64,000 nucleotides of DNA from the NCBI GenBank assembly GCA_934047225.1, contig OW203993.1:23698069-23762068 (forward strand). The letters are read 5' to 3'. Below are positions 12,596 through 22,787 of this stretch, in pieces. Origin of the DNA: Ypsolopha sequella. Lineage: Eukaryota; Arthropoda; Insecta; Lepidoptera; Ypsolophidae. Numbering within the stretch: the first letter of the stretch is position 1; each line of letters starts with the position of its first letter. The notes beneath the pieces are model-generated. The model was not told the origin of the DNA, searched no databases, and worked only from the letters and a program-made list of their open reading frames with translations. The position numbers and the translations under genes were made by a program.

Positions 12596-13026
12596 ACATT
12601 TAACAAGCAAACTAAGCACATACACCACTTGGAAGTATTATCAATATTCTAATTAATTAAAAAAGAATAAAAAATAACAAGTAATCGAGGCACGATTAAG
12701 GTATTCGGAAATAATTATTATTTGCAAAAGCAAAGGGCGAGACTCGCTCAGCACAGTTCTAACGGTGTGGGGCAAAGCGTGAGGCGCTTGTTTAAATCAG
12801 CCAGCCAAATATGCGCTTTATTGTCGCGATACGTCTCGCTTCGCATCAGAGTTGGCGTCGTCCTGCACCGAATACGTTCATCAATTGAAACGTTTCTTTA
12901 TGCTGAACATGTATTTAAAATGCATTAATTTTTGTTTACTAATCGTTTAAATCCTGATCTTGGTTTGTATAGCCGAGTTAAAAAATATCTTGTAGGTTCT
13001 TAATAATTTATTTGATAGATGTAAAA
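12596..13026. other. Non-coding stretch
   Basis: No gene, RNA or repeat recognised. Confidence 0.4.
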
Positions 13027-13140
13027 GATGAGTATGGGCGTGTGTGAGTATAGGCAATTCTTCCAGGATGACCGCCGGGAGTGGCAAAGTCCTGGAAAGG
13101 CTTATGTCAAGCAGTGGACGAACTAGGCTGATGGATGTAA
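13027..13140 (+). mobile_element. RTE-type LINE 3' fragment
   Basis: Matches the 3' part of the family at 14096-14423, 38463-38821 and 49271-49618. One frame reads FFQDDRREWQSPGKAYV followed shortly by QWTN and a stop. This resembles the end of RTE-clade reverse transcriptases (compare 31801-32020: DRQEWRNIGKTLVQQWTN). Only the last ~35 codons remain. Confidence 0.6.
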
Positions 13141-13204
13141 AAGATAACCTTAAAATAAAGTTGCCAGAAGCCTTTTTTATTCTGATGTCAAAAGTCAACC
13201 TCTG

Positions 13205-13290
13205 TAACGATGGGACGAAAATCATCGGTGAAACGTATGTGGAAGAGTGTTGACTATTTGGACCACAGTCGAGACTGACAAATACGTGTC
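13205..13290 (+). repeat. Dispersed ~115-bp repeat, copy b
   Basis: Carries the family blocks CATCGGTGAAACGT and GAGTGTTGACT. Degenerate toward its right end. Confidence 0.5.
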
Positions 13291-14095
13291 TACTATCAAC
13301 AATATGTGTTTACTATCAGTAGAAACGTTATTGGTACCAAGTTTTTCTAATTGTAAGTTACTATAATTTGTTTTTAAACTGTTTGTTTCCCTAAGAATAA
13401 ATAAATAAATTAATACCTTTTCGGTCGTACATTGACAAAATATGTGATTTAATGATAACATTGATTGATACAGCCATACTCATACAGCAGAGTCGGTAAA
13501 TGATCTATAAAGAGGTTTGATGTCCCTCTTTGCGACACTAGAAGAATAAAATTTTCGCTTTCCGTAAGTACTGATTGTCACGTGGAGTTGGGCTTGAACA
13601 AGCGGGGACACATATTTGCAAATTTCACAACAAAATTACTTTGATTTAATTATTAACATTTCTTGAATTGACAACCCTACGATACACCGCTACTACTGAT
13701 AGGGCACTTGTTGCACCCCTCACAACAATCGAGTTTGTCGAATGGGTTCAGTAGGGAGACCGTTACGGTTACCTTCCTGTTAGAGGGAACCCTAATGGAG
13801 AGGGTTTCGGTGGAAACTTGACGGTCATTTTGTAATGAGTTACCTGAAACAAAAAGAAACAAACGATTGTTAGGTGAAAATAAAAATGTTGGTATTTATG
13901 GTCGACACGATTGCAACTTTATATAACGTAAATGACACTTTTAGCAAAATTAGAAAATAAAAAATAAAAATAATAAGCGTAATTTTATTTTGCGTATTTT
14001 GCAAAAAGCATCTGACCCCTTATCAAGTACCCTGTATAAAGTTGGTTGCATCAATTGTATCAGTTAATTTGCGATGCATTAAAATTAGTTCCATC
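13291..14095. other. Non-coding stretch
   Basis: No gene. The segment near 13475-13510 (GAGTCGGTAAATGATC) looks like a decayed end of the foldback family best preserved at 51609-51880. Confidence 0.4.
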
Positions 14096-14423
14096 CATCC
14101 ATCAGCCTAATTCGTCCACTGCTGGACATAAGCCTTTCCAGGACTTTGCCGGCGGTCATCCTGGAATTGCCCATACTCACACACGCTGGGCAGGCGGTTT
14201 GGTGAGCGCGGTGCCGGAACCCTCGCACCAGTGACGCTGCTGACCGTCACCAGTCTGTTCCATATAAGGCCCGGCTATTAGGGATGAATATACCGCCATC
14301 CATCGGTACCAGGCATGGTGGGCCTCCTGCCTGTGAGCTGTCCTCTTACTCTCCCCCGAATTACTTCGAGGGGGTCTCCAAGTAAGATGTTGGTACCTCC
14401 ACAGTCGAGCCCGGCATCAGCTC
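14096..14423 (-). mobile_element. Composite retroelement with RTE-type 3' end, ~330 bp
   Basis: On the minus strand it begins with a segment containing GGTACCAACATC and GTAATTCGGGGGAGAGT, passes through TAATAGCCGGGCCTTATATG, and ends with the RTE-like C-terminal coding remnant and GGCTGATGGATGG. Copies of similar extent lie at 38463-38821 and 49271-49618, with partial ones at 13027-13140 and 28427-28535. The fixed boundaries suggest a non-autonomous family using an RTE 3' end. Short open frames inside are not genes. Confidence 0.65.
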
Positions 14424-14720
14424 TACTAGCTCTAAGATTAGTTTATACATTGGAAATGGCAATACTCGATACTGTTTTTTTAAAGCCTCTGCTAAAGATC
14501 TACTGCATTGGACAGCCCTATCCCAAAAGCAGCAGAACACACAATTTCCTATTAACTTGTTTCAAACTTCACATCAATACCACAGAACAGTGCCACAAAA
14601 CCTAACATGCCTGGGCCTAACTTCAGCTCTACTTTACGAGATACAGCGGTTTAATACAAGGGTCCAAGTTGTTTGTTTCATGTTTTGTTCAAATTGAGTC
14701 GTCGTCGTGTGTGTTGTTTG
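14424..14720. other. Non-coding stretch
   Basis: No feature recognised. The last 8 bp (GTTGTTTG) are the target duplication of the next element. Confidence 0.4.
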
Positions 14721-15121
14721 CAGGGTTGGATTTCGTAGTATAATTATACTATATATGTAGTATATAGTATCGTAATGGAACTATACTACGTAAAATACCA
14801 TAATTTTATCTTCAGGCCGGCCGACTTGTTTTATTGGTTGAGACGTTTTGCTTTTTAACATTTACCCTACAATATAGGGAATTTCTGTGCGTTATGAATA
14901 TTTTTAGTATTTTTTTTTTAATTTCACTAACAAATAGGTTATTTTATTAAATTATGAATACATATAGAAAATTTAAAAAAAAATTCAGTAACAAATAGGC
15001 TATTTTTATTTCAATTCAAAACAAAAATCAACGAAAAACGAAACGTAGTATAATTTTAGCCAAGTAGTATATTTTTAATTCCCATAGACAATAATGTTCC
15101 GAGGGTCTGAATCCAACCCTG
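14721..15121. mobile_element. Non-autonomous hAT-type transposon
   Basis: It begins CAGGGTTGGATT and ends AATCCAACCCTG, a 12-bp perfect terminal inverted repeat. The 8-bp direct repeat GTTGTTTG flanks it at 14713-14720 and 15122-15129. CAGGG-type ends with an 8-bp target duplication define hAT elements. The 401-bp interior is AT-rich, repeats TAGTATA near both ends and has no transposase. Confidence 0.85.
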
Positions 15122-15146
15122 GTTGTTTGCAAGAGACACTTTATAC

Positions 15147-15580
15147 CAGTGGTGCCCAGACGGTTGATCGCGATATTCGCGATCGACCGGTCGATTACCA
15201 GAGGCCCTTAGGTCGATCGCCAAAAATCCTTCGCATCGACATACCTATGCGACTCGCATAATGCGAGTCTGCGTTCTCTCAAATGAAAAAAATCAAATCC
15301 AAATATCGTACTCGTCTCACAAATGAAAATTTTGCAGAAGACCAGCAGTGTCATGCTTCGACTACACGATGATTTGTTTTTTTTTTTCGCTATTTTTTGC
15401 TATTTTTTGCTATTGCTATTTTTTTTTTAATTAAAAATATTGCATCCAATTTAGTTTTATTTATAAAAATATTTTACTGATAATTATTGAGGAATGAAAA
15501 CTTTTTTGTACAAGAGTCGATCTCCAAGTCATATATTTTTGGTAGGTAGACTTTCATAGAAAAAATTATGAGCACCACTG
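15147..15580. mobile_element. Second non-autonomous hAT-type element
   Basis: Ends are CAGTGGTGCCCA (15147-15158) and TGAGCACCACTG (15569-15580), a near-perfect 12-bp terminal inverted repeat of the CAGTG hAT type. Subterminal GGTCGAT/GTCGATC motifs occur on both sides. The flanking octamers (CTTTATAC and CTTCAAGT) match only partly, so the target duplication is decayed or absent. No transposase. Confidence 0.7.
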
Positions 15581-15729
15581 CTTCAAGTATACGGTTTATG
15601 TGGGTCTAAATAGATCATTAGAGTACAATTTTGGCATAAGTGGCAAGTTTAGAGATCTGTTTTCTAGTTTTATTGTGTAAATAAGAGTTGTTTTTCTGGA
15701 AAAAGAAATTGCTACCTAATTATGTCTAA

Positions 15730-15917
15730 CTAGCTTTTGCCCGCGGCGTCGACCGCGTTTATTAAGTTTTGTTACGGCATAAAAAGGAGCATATATCATA
15801 TTTCACTACTTATGTGCAAAGTTTCAGCCCAATCAGTTCAGTAGTTACGGCATGAAGGAGTAACAAACATACATCCATCCGTACATCCAAACTTTCGCAT
15901 TAATTATTTTAGTGGGA
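15730..15917 (-). mobile_element. Short non-autonomous Helitron
   Basis: Read on the minus strand it starts TCCCACTAAAATAATTAATG after an A and ends with hairpin CGCGG...CCGCG, then GGCAAAAGCTAG followed by T. The 5' TC, 3' hairpin plus CTAG, and A/T flanks are all Helitron signatures. The 188-bp body also holds the conserved segment around AGTTTCAGCCC (plus strand, about 15821-15831) seen in small lepidopteran Helitrons. It replicates only with enzymes supplied in trans. Confidence 0.8.
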
Positions 15918-15930
15918 TGGGATCATATTA

Positions 15931-16020
15931 TGTGGGTTCAAATCCCGTAGTGGCATGTCTGTGTTCGGTCTGCGTGCTTCGGGTGGATCCATTTGTGCCC
16001 CAAGTACGCTGATAGGGTAA
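15931..16020 (+). mobile_element. tRNA-derived SINE fragment
   Basis: It starts inside a Pol III box B (GGGTTCAAATCCC) and continues TTCGGTCTGCGTGCTTCGG and a GTACGCTGATAGGG body. The same body follows the SINE promoter at 34362-34505. The 5' half with box A is missing. Confidence 0.6.
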
Positions 16021-16036
16021 CTCATTACTCTGGGAC

Positions 16037-16218
16037 CACAAAATAGATACTACCAGAAGGCCGACTCGACGACGCAAAAACAGACGCACACATGCATAGA
16101 CGCGTACGTATGATGATCTCGGCAGAATTTCGTATTGGCATTCACCCGAGTATAGCTCCAAGATCGTCGTACGTCGCTAGTTATTCGGAGTAAACATTCT
16201 GTAAGTGGTTATTTTGTG
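16037..16218. mobile_element. MITE with CACAAAATA ends, copy 1
   Basis: Starts CACAAAATAGATACT and ends AGTGGTTATTTTGTG. The interior folds on itself (GATGATCTCGG against AAGATCGTCGTACG). A second, longer copy is at 25495-25711. No coding capacity. Confidence 0.7.
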
Positions 16219-16220
16219 CC

Positions 16221-16321
16221 TGGACGTGATAATTATCGGTGAAACGTGGGTGAGCGAGTGTGGACTGTGACTCGCATTTCAAACTGCACACTCGGAAACA
16301 CCCTCGGAGATTCACGTCATT
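16221..16321 (+). repeat. Dispersed ~115-bp repeat, copy c
   Basis: A well-preserved copy: TATCGGTGAAACGTGGG, GAGTGTGGACTGTGACT, CACACTCGGAAACACC. It directly abuts the MITE on its left. Confidence 0.65.
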
Positions 16322-17072
16322 GAAATATCATTACAGATAGGAAACCGTTTTTTTTTTACTGGATATTCTATCTTATGACCCGGCAATAAGATTAAAAGTT
16401 ACATGCACGATAATTTTAAAGAAACAATGCGTGGTAAAGGCGAGTGAACAAGTGAATGAATCGCGCGCTCATTGATGTTGATCCAGACCAGAAATAAGCG
16501 AAGCCGAGTGCACTTTGGACGTAGATATACTAACATATAGACCGGAAAGACAGCAGTTATTATTATTCCTCATTACATTTTTTTATTTATAGAACCAAAC
16601 TCATGTATTTGTAGTTATGGTAAGCAAGTAAACCCGATATATACCTATAAGTTTTATAAAACTCGCTTTTAGACACAGTCAAAATTAGAGCTTTTTGTAT
16701 GATTTCACAACAAGATCTATTTTTTTTTGTATAATTAAGATCATTTATACAAACCTTTATCTGCATAGCCAATCAGTTAAGAAAACGAGTAAGATCAACT
16801 TTGAGATGACGCAAACCTTTTGTATGCAGCGTCGAGTTCAGACGCACAGAAACTTGCTTGACGTTCAAAGAAAAGAAAACTGCCACTTCTAGACCTTTCC
16901 TACATCTACCCACGGGGCAAGATGAAGCGGAATGATTATCTGAGGCATTTCCGAGCTAACATCTTATTGTAGCAACAATGTTCAGAACAAACAGACGCAC
17001 TTTACTTACTGACTGTACAGTACAAGTGATATATAAAAACAAATATACTCGTACATATATACATAAAATAAT
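16322..17072. other. Non-coding stretch
   Basis: No gene or repeat recognised. Confidence 0.4.
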
Positions 17073-17290
17073 ACCCTGCTGACTGACTGATCTATCAACG
17101 CCTAGACTTAAGGGCTTGACCTAGAATTTAGATCCCTTGTATGACGTAGCTAAGAAATTATTTTAGGGATATTCCCACGGGATCGAGAAAAACGGGATTA
17201 AGGCGATATGCGAAAAAAATATGGGTGTTTTTTTTTTGTGTATTTCATGAAATATGTTTGGGTAAATTTTCCTAATGATATGATCACGCA
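17073..17290 (+). mobile_element. Helitron-like interior fragment (CTGACTGACTGATC type)
   Basis: Begins CTGACTGACTGATCTATCAA and continues to CCCACGGGATCGAG and GGCGATATGCG. The opening motif recurs at 22310-22450, 51941 and, degenerate, at 58590-58751, where it leads toward Helitron-like hairpin ends. The part from 17200 on also matches 48765-48897 inverted. No intact terminus here. Confidence 0.45.
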
Positions 17291-17486
17291 GCGAAACAAC
17301 AAATTGGTGTTAAAGTTTACTGAAATATTTTCTTGGGAAAAAATATTTGATTTCATCCGGTTAGTACGACGTAATATCACCGGTCGTTATATCCGGATTC
17401 TACTGTATTAGTAGATTTAGTAGCATCTACCTACGTCAGCTGCAAGATATTGATACTTCACTTCACAGTTTTCACTCAACCTTCAT

Positions 17487-17706
17487 ACATATTCTCACAC
17501 CTGTTTGCGAGAGGGGTAGGCAGAGACTACAGATTTCCATCTGCTACGATCCTGACACACCTCGTTCGTCTCTTCCACATCCATCAATCTAGTCACAGAA
17601 GCTCTTCTGTTCCGGGTACTTTTGACATTGTCTATCTTCAGTATGTCGCCAATTTATCAGTCCACGACCTTAGGATGGCCTGGTCAAGCTTTATCTATCT
17701 GAATGC
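17487..17706 (-). mobile_element. LINE C-terminal fragment (SAYPSG-type family)
   Basis: A longer copy of the family whose best frames read DRSRWKSV and SAYPSG. It carries GAGGGGTAGGCAGAGACTAC and CATCTGCTACGATCC, and extends further than the 53-55 kb copies. Frames are broken. Its far end is cut by the MITE starting at 17709. Confidence 0.55.
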
Positions 17707-17708
17707 GT

Positions 17709-17979
17709 ATATACAACGTGTAACAGAAAGGTGTAACCATATTTGAAGAGCTTATTCAGTCAATGGTATAGAACAACTTTTACTATGGAGCCAAACCTGA
17801 AATCTCAAAAAAAATCTGCCCTTCCATACATTTCAGCAAAGCGGCATTGCATTTTTTTATGAAACAGTTAATTTTTTTTTCGAGATACAGTGTTTGTTCC
17901 ATAGTAAAAGTTGTTCTATACCATTGACTGAATAAGCTCTTCAGATATGGTTACACCTTTCTGTTACACGTTGTATATA
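17709..17979. mobile_element. MITE with ~75-bp terminal inverted repeats, copy 1
   Basis: Both ends carry ATACAACGTGTAACAGAAAG inward to GTCAATGGTATAGAACAACT, then TTTACTATGG, as near-perfect inverted repeats. The interior is short and A/T rich. TA dinucleotides bound both ends, compatible with a TA target duplication (Tc1/mariner-like). Copy 2 is at 20864-21127. Confidence 0.8.
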
Positions 17980-18184
17980 AATAAATGATAAGAATGGAGG
18001 TAACTACTATATATATATGTATGGTTATTATACTGTGTATTTCTTTCAATGGTTTGCCAGTTTAGAAACTCTAACTTATGCGTGTAAACAGGGGCTATTC
18101 TGCCTACAAACCGTACTGTTTGGTAGATGTTGATTTCATGTTTTTTGCTTTTTGTGACGTGTAAATGAATGTGTTTCATTCAAA

Positions 18185-18484
18185 AATGTGTTTCATCATT
18201 CATTCCACATGCGCGCCATAAATGTGTTTTATTCATTCCACATGCGCGCCATGAATGTGTTTCATTCATTCCACATGCGCGCCATGAATGTGTTTCATTC
18301 ATTCCACATGCGCGCCATAAATGTGTTTCATTCATTACACATGCGCGCCATAAATGTGTTTCATTCATTCCACATGCGCGCCATAAATGTGTTTCATTTA
18401 TTCCACATGCGCGCCATAAATGTGTTTCATTCATTCCACATGCGTGCCATAAATGTGTTTCATTCATTCCACATGCGCGCCATA
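18185..18484 (+). repeat. 33-bp tandem repeat, 9 copies
   Basis: The unit is CATTCATTCCACATGCGCGC then CATAAATGTGTTT, repeated nine times with few changes. Because 33 is a multiple of three and the unit lacks stops, several frames stay open on both strands. These frames are by-products, with no start context or flanking coding sequence. Confidence 0.9.
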
Positions 18485-18489
18485 CATTT

Positions 18490-19375
18490 CTTCCGTCACT
18501 CTACTCAACCTCCGGACTTCAAATCTCACTTTCCATAATGGAACACAAAAATGCCGACCATAGATAACAAAACCGATAGAACATAAATATTGTATTATTA
18601 TAACCACAACTTGGCTCGAACAACAGCGGTATTGCAAAACGATCAAAATGATCGCTTCATTCAGAGAATATCCTCACGACGAACGAGACAAATATACGCC
18701 TATCGCACTAGAGTGAGAGAGACGGGAGACGATCTTAAGTAGATCTTGGCAATTGTCCACAGGAAGCTTTTGCTTTGTGCAAAAGGACTAATTATATGCG
18801 GGATATAAGTACTGAAATACGATAGAAGTGGCTTCATTCAATCGTCGTAGGTGTGAAGAACGGTTCTAATGTGTCAATTATGGGACCCTAAAACATGAAA
18901 TACAGAACAGAACCTTTGTTTTGCTGATAATATTAGGTCTTTACATATGAAATTGCTTTTTTCCATAGAGAATTTGAAGGAAACTCAATTTTCAGTACTA
19001 ACATTTTTCCATTTTTTTTAGGAATGACAAATCCAAATTATGTAATTTCTTTTGTGTATAAATGTCACAACATTAAGCTAACAGCAACATTAGTTTAATT
19101 TTTGAAAAGTTGTCAGCTGTAAGAAATTATTACGAATCTTATCATGGAAATGGATGGCATTTAGGTCGAATTGTTTTTGAAGATTTAATGTTTATAATCA
19201 AACTGAAGATAAAAACAAAATTTAATACGTAGACGTAAAACCTTGAAATGAACTTTCAAACAAAAAACAAATAATTGAAATAGCTATTGAATTAAAGGAA
19301 TTATGAACTCATGAATCTGTAAGAAAATTTCGGCGATTTCATAGACCTATTATGTACGAAAAAAAAAACATGTTG
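18490..19375. other. Non-coding stretch
   Basis: No gene or repeat recognised. Confidence 0.4.
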
Positions 19376-19500
19376 TCACGATGACATAAATCCCCAAAGG
19401 GGTGTCAGAAGTGTTCCCAAGTGTAATTTCTGAAATGCAAGTCGCAGTCCACACTTGGCACACCCGCTTTTCATAGACGATTTCACAGACAGACGTCCCA
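19376..19500 (-). repeat. Dispersed ~115-bp repeat, copy d
   Basis: Carries TCACGATGACATAAATCCCC, GGGGTGTCAGAAGTGTT and GTCCACACTTGGCACACCC. It runs into the SINE to its right. Confidence 0.6.
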
Positions 19501-19669
19501 AACATGATGGGTGGTGAGCTTTATCGCCGTACTTCGGGCACAAATATGGACCACTTCCGAAACACGTAGAAGCGTAGAACGGACACAAATTAATGTGTAC
19601 CGCGGGGATTGAACCCACGACCTCTGGGTTAATTAGTATAAGTGGGCGCTTCACTCGGCCACAGAGGCG
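19500..19669 (-). mobile_element. tRNA-derived SINE
   Basis: On the minus strand it opens CGCCTCTGTGGCCGAGTGAA (box A-like, plus positions 19649-19661), then GGTCGTGGGTTCAATCCC (box B core at 19605-19615), spaced like a Pol III type 2 promoter. The body that follows (TTTGTGCCCGAAGTACGGCG) is shared with the SINEs at 15931 and 34362. Non-coding RNA retroposon, mobilised by LINE enzymes. Confidence 0.7.
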
Positions 19670-19915
19670 GTCATAATATGTGAAAAAAAAAAAAAAAACA
19701 TTTATTTATAACATATGTAACAGCTTTAGTTGTCGAATTCTCCTTTTAAGTTTTCACCTGTAGTGGGAGAAATTCGCTGTTTCATCCATAGTTTTAAATA
19801 TTTAAACAAAGCAAGACTTTAAAATATACCATCGAAGAAAAAACCGCCGTCCCGCTGATCACCCGCACTGCAACATGGCACATTATGTGAAATAACTGCT
19901 AATTGCTTAATGCTA

Positions 19916-20584
19916 TTATAAATGCGACTTAAGGCGATATGTAAAAGTTTTAGCGTCCCTGTTACTGCATATGCGAAAAAATCCTCAGTGCGAGCGAGAG
20001 GGACGGATTCGTGGAAAAGAGGCAAAACGTCGGTTTTTTATTAATATAAAACGTACTAAAGTTGCTATCAAAATTTCGTTTAACCAGCCCCCCTATTCTG
20101 TATCTTTAGTTGCCAACTGTACTAGGTGCCTATCATGAAAAACATAGATAAAAACTGAAATTTCAAAATTGCCTTTAGTGGGTATTGAACTATTAACGAA
20201 CTTGTCGTCACTTCAAGTGCGAACATATCCTTGGGAAATCGGAATTCGATGGTATATCTATGGTTTTGATGATAGGCACCCCGTACAGAAGGCAACTAGA
20301 GATACATAATAGGCCCGCAGGTCCTAGATACCGTTAAAACCCATCTAATAAAATATAGTTGCAGTCTATACGTCAATCTAAATTGTAAAACCAGGAGAAT
20401 TGGTGTCGAAAAGGACCTCATTTCAATAAATATTTCTATCGAGCCGATTTCTCTAATCGCGTTTCTGTTTTAACAGAGTCCTAGAAAAATAATCCAAAAA
20501 TAATATACAATTTCATCAAAATAATACATTATTTACTGAAGTAGATATGCAAATCCTTAAAGTGTCGATTTTTTTTTTCCGTTA
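19916..20584 (+). repeat. ~670-bp dispersed repeat, copy 1 (partner at 48000-48640)
   Basis: From GCGACTTAAGGCGATATG to AAAGTGTCGATTTTTTTT this matches 48000-48640 in inverted orientation. Inside is an inverted repeat: TAGTTGCCAACTG...GGTGCCTATCATGA against TGATAGGCACC...GGCAACTAGAGATAC. No coding frame. Likely a transposon with internal palindrome, class unknown. Confidence 0.7.
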
Positions 20585-20863
20585 AATAGTAGACATCCAT
20601 ATGTACATGGTGGGCTAATTCAGTAGTGTTTCAACAATATGAAGATCCCAGGTAGATACAAAATCGACGACATTATAGTTTGTAACCACTATGTAACTCT
20701 TTTATCTGTCAAACGTACAGCAATTACTACGTCAAAGCAGATGTGATCTGCAAATGTAACATCACCAACAAAACCTCTTCGGACGAAAACACAGACATCA
20801 AAGCTTGGCTAAACTAAGATAATTAGATAGCAATGAATATATTATAGATTTATAGATTAATCT

Positions 20864-21127
20864 ACAACGTGTAACAGAAAGGTGTAACCATAATTGAAGA
20901 GCTTATTCAGTCAATGGTATAGAACAACTTTTACTATGGAGCCAACCGGGAAATCTCAAAAAAAAAAACTGCCCTTCCATACATTTCGGCCGAGCGGCAT
21001 TGCATTTTTCTATGAAACAGTAAAAAAAAAATTTCGAGATACAGGGTTTGTTCCGTAGTAAAAGTCGTTCTAAGCCATTGACTGAAAAAGCTCTTCAAAT
21101 ATGGTTACACCTTTCTGTTACACGTTG
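20864..21127. mobile_element. MITE with ~75-bp terminal inverted repeats, copy 2
   Basis: Same family as 17709-17979 (ACAACGTGTAACAGAAAGG at both ends, TTTACTATGGAGCCAA inside). The right arm has several substitutions. Confidence 0.8.
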
Positions 21128-21135
21128 CATAATAT

Positions 21136-22042
21136 ACAAGGTGAATTTGTAAACATCGTCCAAATCCATACTTGAGCCTTGGTATGTGATCTCAGATCTC
21201 TGCATCATGAACCAATAACGATTTTTGTAAAGAAATTTCGACTCCTCATGGTGTATCACTCAGGACTGGGAGTGAATTACTAAATAAATAAAATAAAAAG
21301 ATTTTTTCAATGCATGTGCTCGTAAAAGCCCACTTTTTATGCATCAAAACCGAACAGAAAGTCGATTATTTTGCCCTAGGGCTTTATTATTATTATTTTT
21401 TTTAATTTATTTACAATGGTTGGCTAACCTGCAGCCTTTCCTGTGTACCATAGACGTTATACTTTTTTTACACCGTTTAACGGCTATGGATACAGTCCTT
21501 TTGAGCCAATTATAATTTAAAGTTCACATGATTATATTTGTTTTCATTTCCTCACACTATGCATTGAAAAATGTAGTATGATACACGGGCGTAAAAGCAA
21601 TAAATTACTCGGTTAAGTTTAAAACACTCGCTACGCTCGTGTTTTAAATCTTCCTCGTAATTTATTCCTTTGCGCCCTTGTAGCATAAACTACTATTATT
21701 CAACAGAACACAACACATAATACTTAAAGACTATTTAGGATTAGACAGGTTCTGTTGAAAAGGTCGGTGACTCAGCTTTTGTCCCTTAAGCCAGAAGCAA
21801 AGGGACGCTGTTATTCTGTCACTGCCTGTTCATCCATAAGGATACTTAAAACAATAAACAATAATTAACACAACTATGATTAAAACACATAAAAAACAAT
21901 AGCCATTTTTAGGAACTTGGAACTTCCATGGGAAGTCGAAATTTCATTATACGAATTTCACAACAATTGTTATCGATTCATGATGCTGATCACTTACCAA
22001 GCCTACAGTATGAATTTGGACGATGATCAAAAGTCACCTTGT
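21136..22042. mobile_element. Foldback MITE (ACAAGGTGA ends) split by insertions
   Basis: The left half (21136-21285) opens ACAAGGTGAATTTG and continues to CATCGTCCAAATCC. The right half (21920-22042) closes with GGACGATGATCAAAAGTCAC and CTTGT. The uninterrupted relative is 51609-51880. Roughly 640 bp, including the element at 21302-21700, separates the halves, so this copy was the target of later insertion. Confidence 0.65.
21302..21700 (+). mobile_element. ~400-bp element with terminal hairpin, copy 1
   Basis: Nearly identical to 39437-39835. Both run from TTTTTTCAATGCATGTGCTC to GTAGCATAAACTACTATTA. The last ~120 bp fold into a long hairpin with loop-side core TTTAAAACACTCGC/GCTCGTGTTTTAAA. 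No frame. High similarity of two copies 18 kb apart suggests recent movement. Confidence 0.75.
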
Positions 22043-22049
22043 GAACAAT

Positions 22050-22510
22050 TGTCCCCAATAAAACACCGTGTGATAATGAACCTTATATAATATCAGGTGT
22101 ATGGATAGGTTGAATGGTTTTGAAATGGTTGGTTTGCAAATGATACTCGGAATGACTACTGGTAATGTTACAGAACAATCGATATCGCGATGTAGAATAC
22201 CCACAACGCCATCTAGTTGGTGACTGAGGTGAACAAAAACTTATATAATACAAAACTGAACTCCAAACTAATAATGGGGTCTTGACAGATTAGACACCTT
22301 GTGTAGGTAAAAGAATACCCCCTGACTGACTGACTGATCTATCAACCTCCAGACCAAACGGCTGGACCTAGGATAGTGAAATTTGGACTGTAGGTTCCTT
22401 GTACGTATGACATAGTTATCTGCTAAGGGATTTTAGGAAATACGAACAGGGATATAATATTAGATAGCATTTATTGAAAAAGGCGTTACTTTGCGGAAGT
22501 CCATCATAAA
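22050..22510. other. Helitron-like fragment and non-coding flank
   Basis: At 22310-22450 the segment CCTGACTGACTGACTGATCT and CTGGACCTAGGATAGTGAAA matches the Helitron-like pieces at 17073 and 51941. The rest shows nothing. Confidence 0.4.
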
Positions 22511-22787
22511 TTTGTAGATGTATTAATAATTTGCAATATTCCGCTAAACACATTGCTGTCGAGCGGCCGGGCGGACTACACATCCCGAAGATGCCTCGTT
22601 TAGAGGCGAAACACGTGTCGATAAGTTTTCTTGCTTGTTATTTAAGATCGCTTTATTTTGTGCTCGTACTGCTTGCTTTGCTTGTTCATGTTTTATGCGG
22701 GAGGGCGGGCGGTGCTTGAGTCTGCATTTTGAATAGCATGGTAAGAGTGTTTAGCGGAATATTGCAAATTATTAATACATCTACAAA
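22511..22787. mobile_element. Element with perfect 41-bp inverted ends
   Basis: Both ends are inverted copies of TTTGTAGATGTATTAATAAT then TTGCAATATTCCGCTAAACAC. The 195-bp interior contains a hammerhead-like motif (22580-22617) and a short basic frame with no known match. Inverted ends plus a GAAAC-capped stem recall the terminal repeats of Penelope-like elements. That class is inferred, not shown. Confidence 0.7.
22580..22617 (+). ncRNA. Hammerhead-ribozyme-like motif
   Basis: The order is ACATCC, CGAAGAT, stem GCCTC/GAGGC with loop GTTTA, then GAAAC and ACGTGT. This matches the hammerhead core layout CUGANGA - stem II - GAAA, with one departure: the U of CUGANGA is C here. ACA(C) and GTGT flank it and could form the closing stem. 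Minimal hammerheads of this kind are known in Penelope-like retroelements. The changed core base makes cleavage doubtful. Confidence 0.35.

Noticed and set aside
18169..18567. Frames of 95-132 codons encoding FIPHARHKCVS-type repeats
   Set aside because: By-product of a 33-bp tandem repeat; open on both strands at once and no flanking coding sequence.
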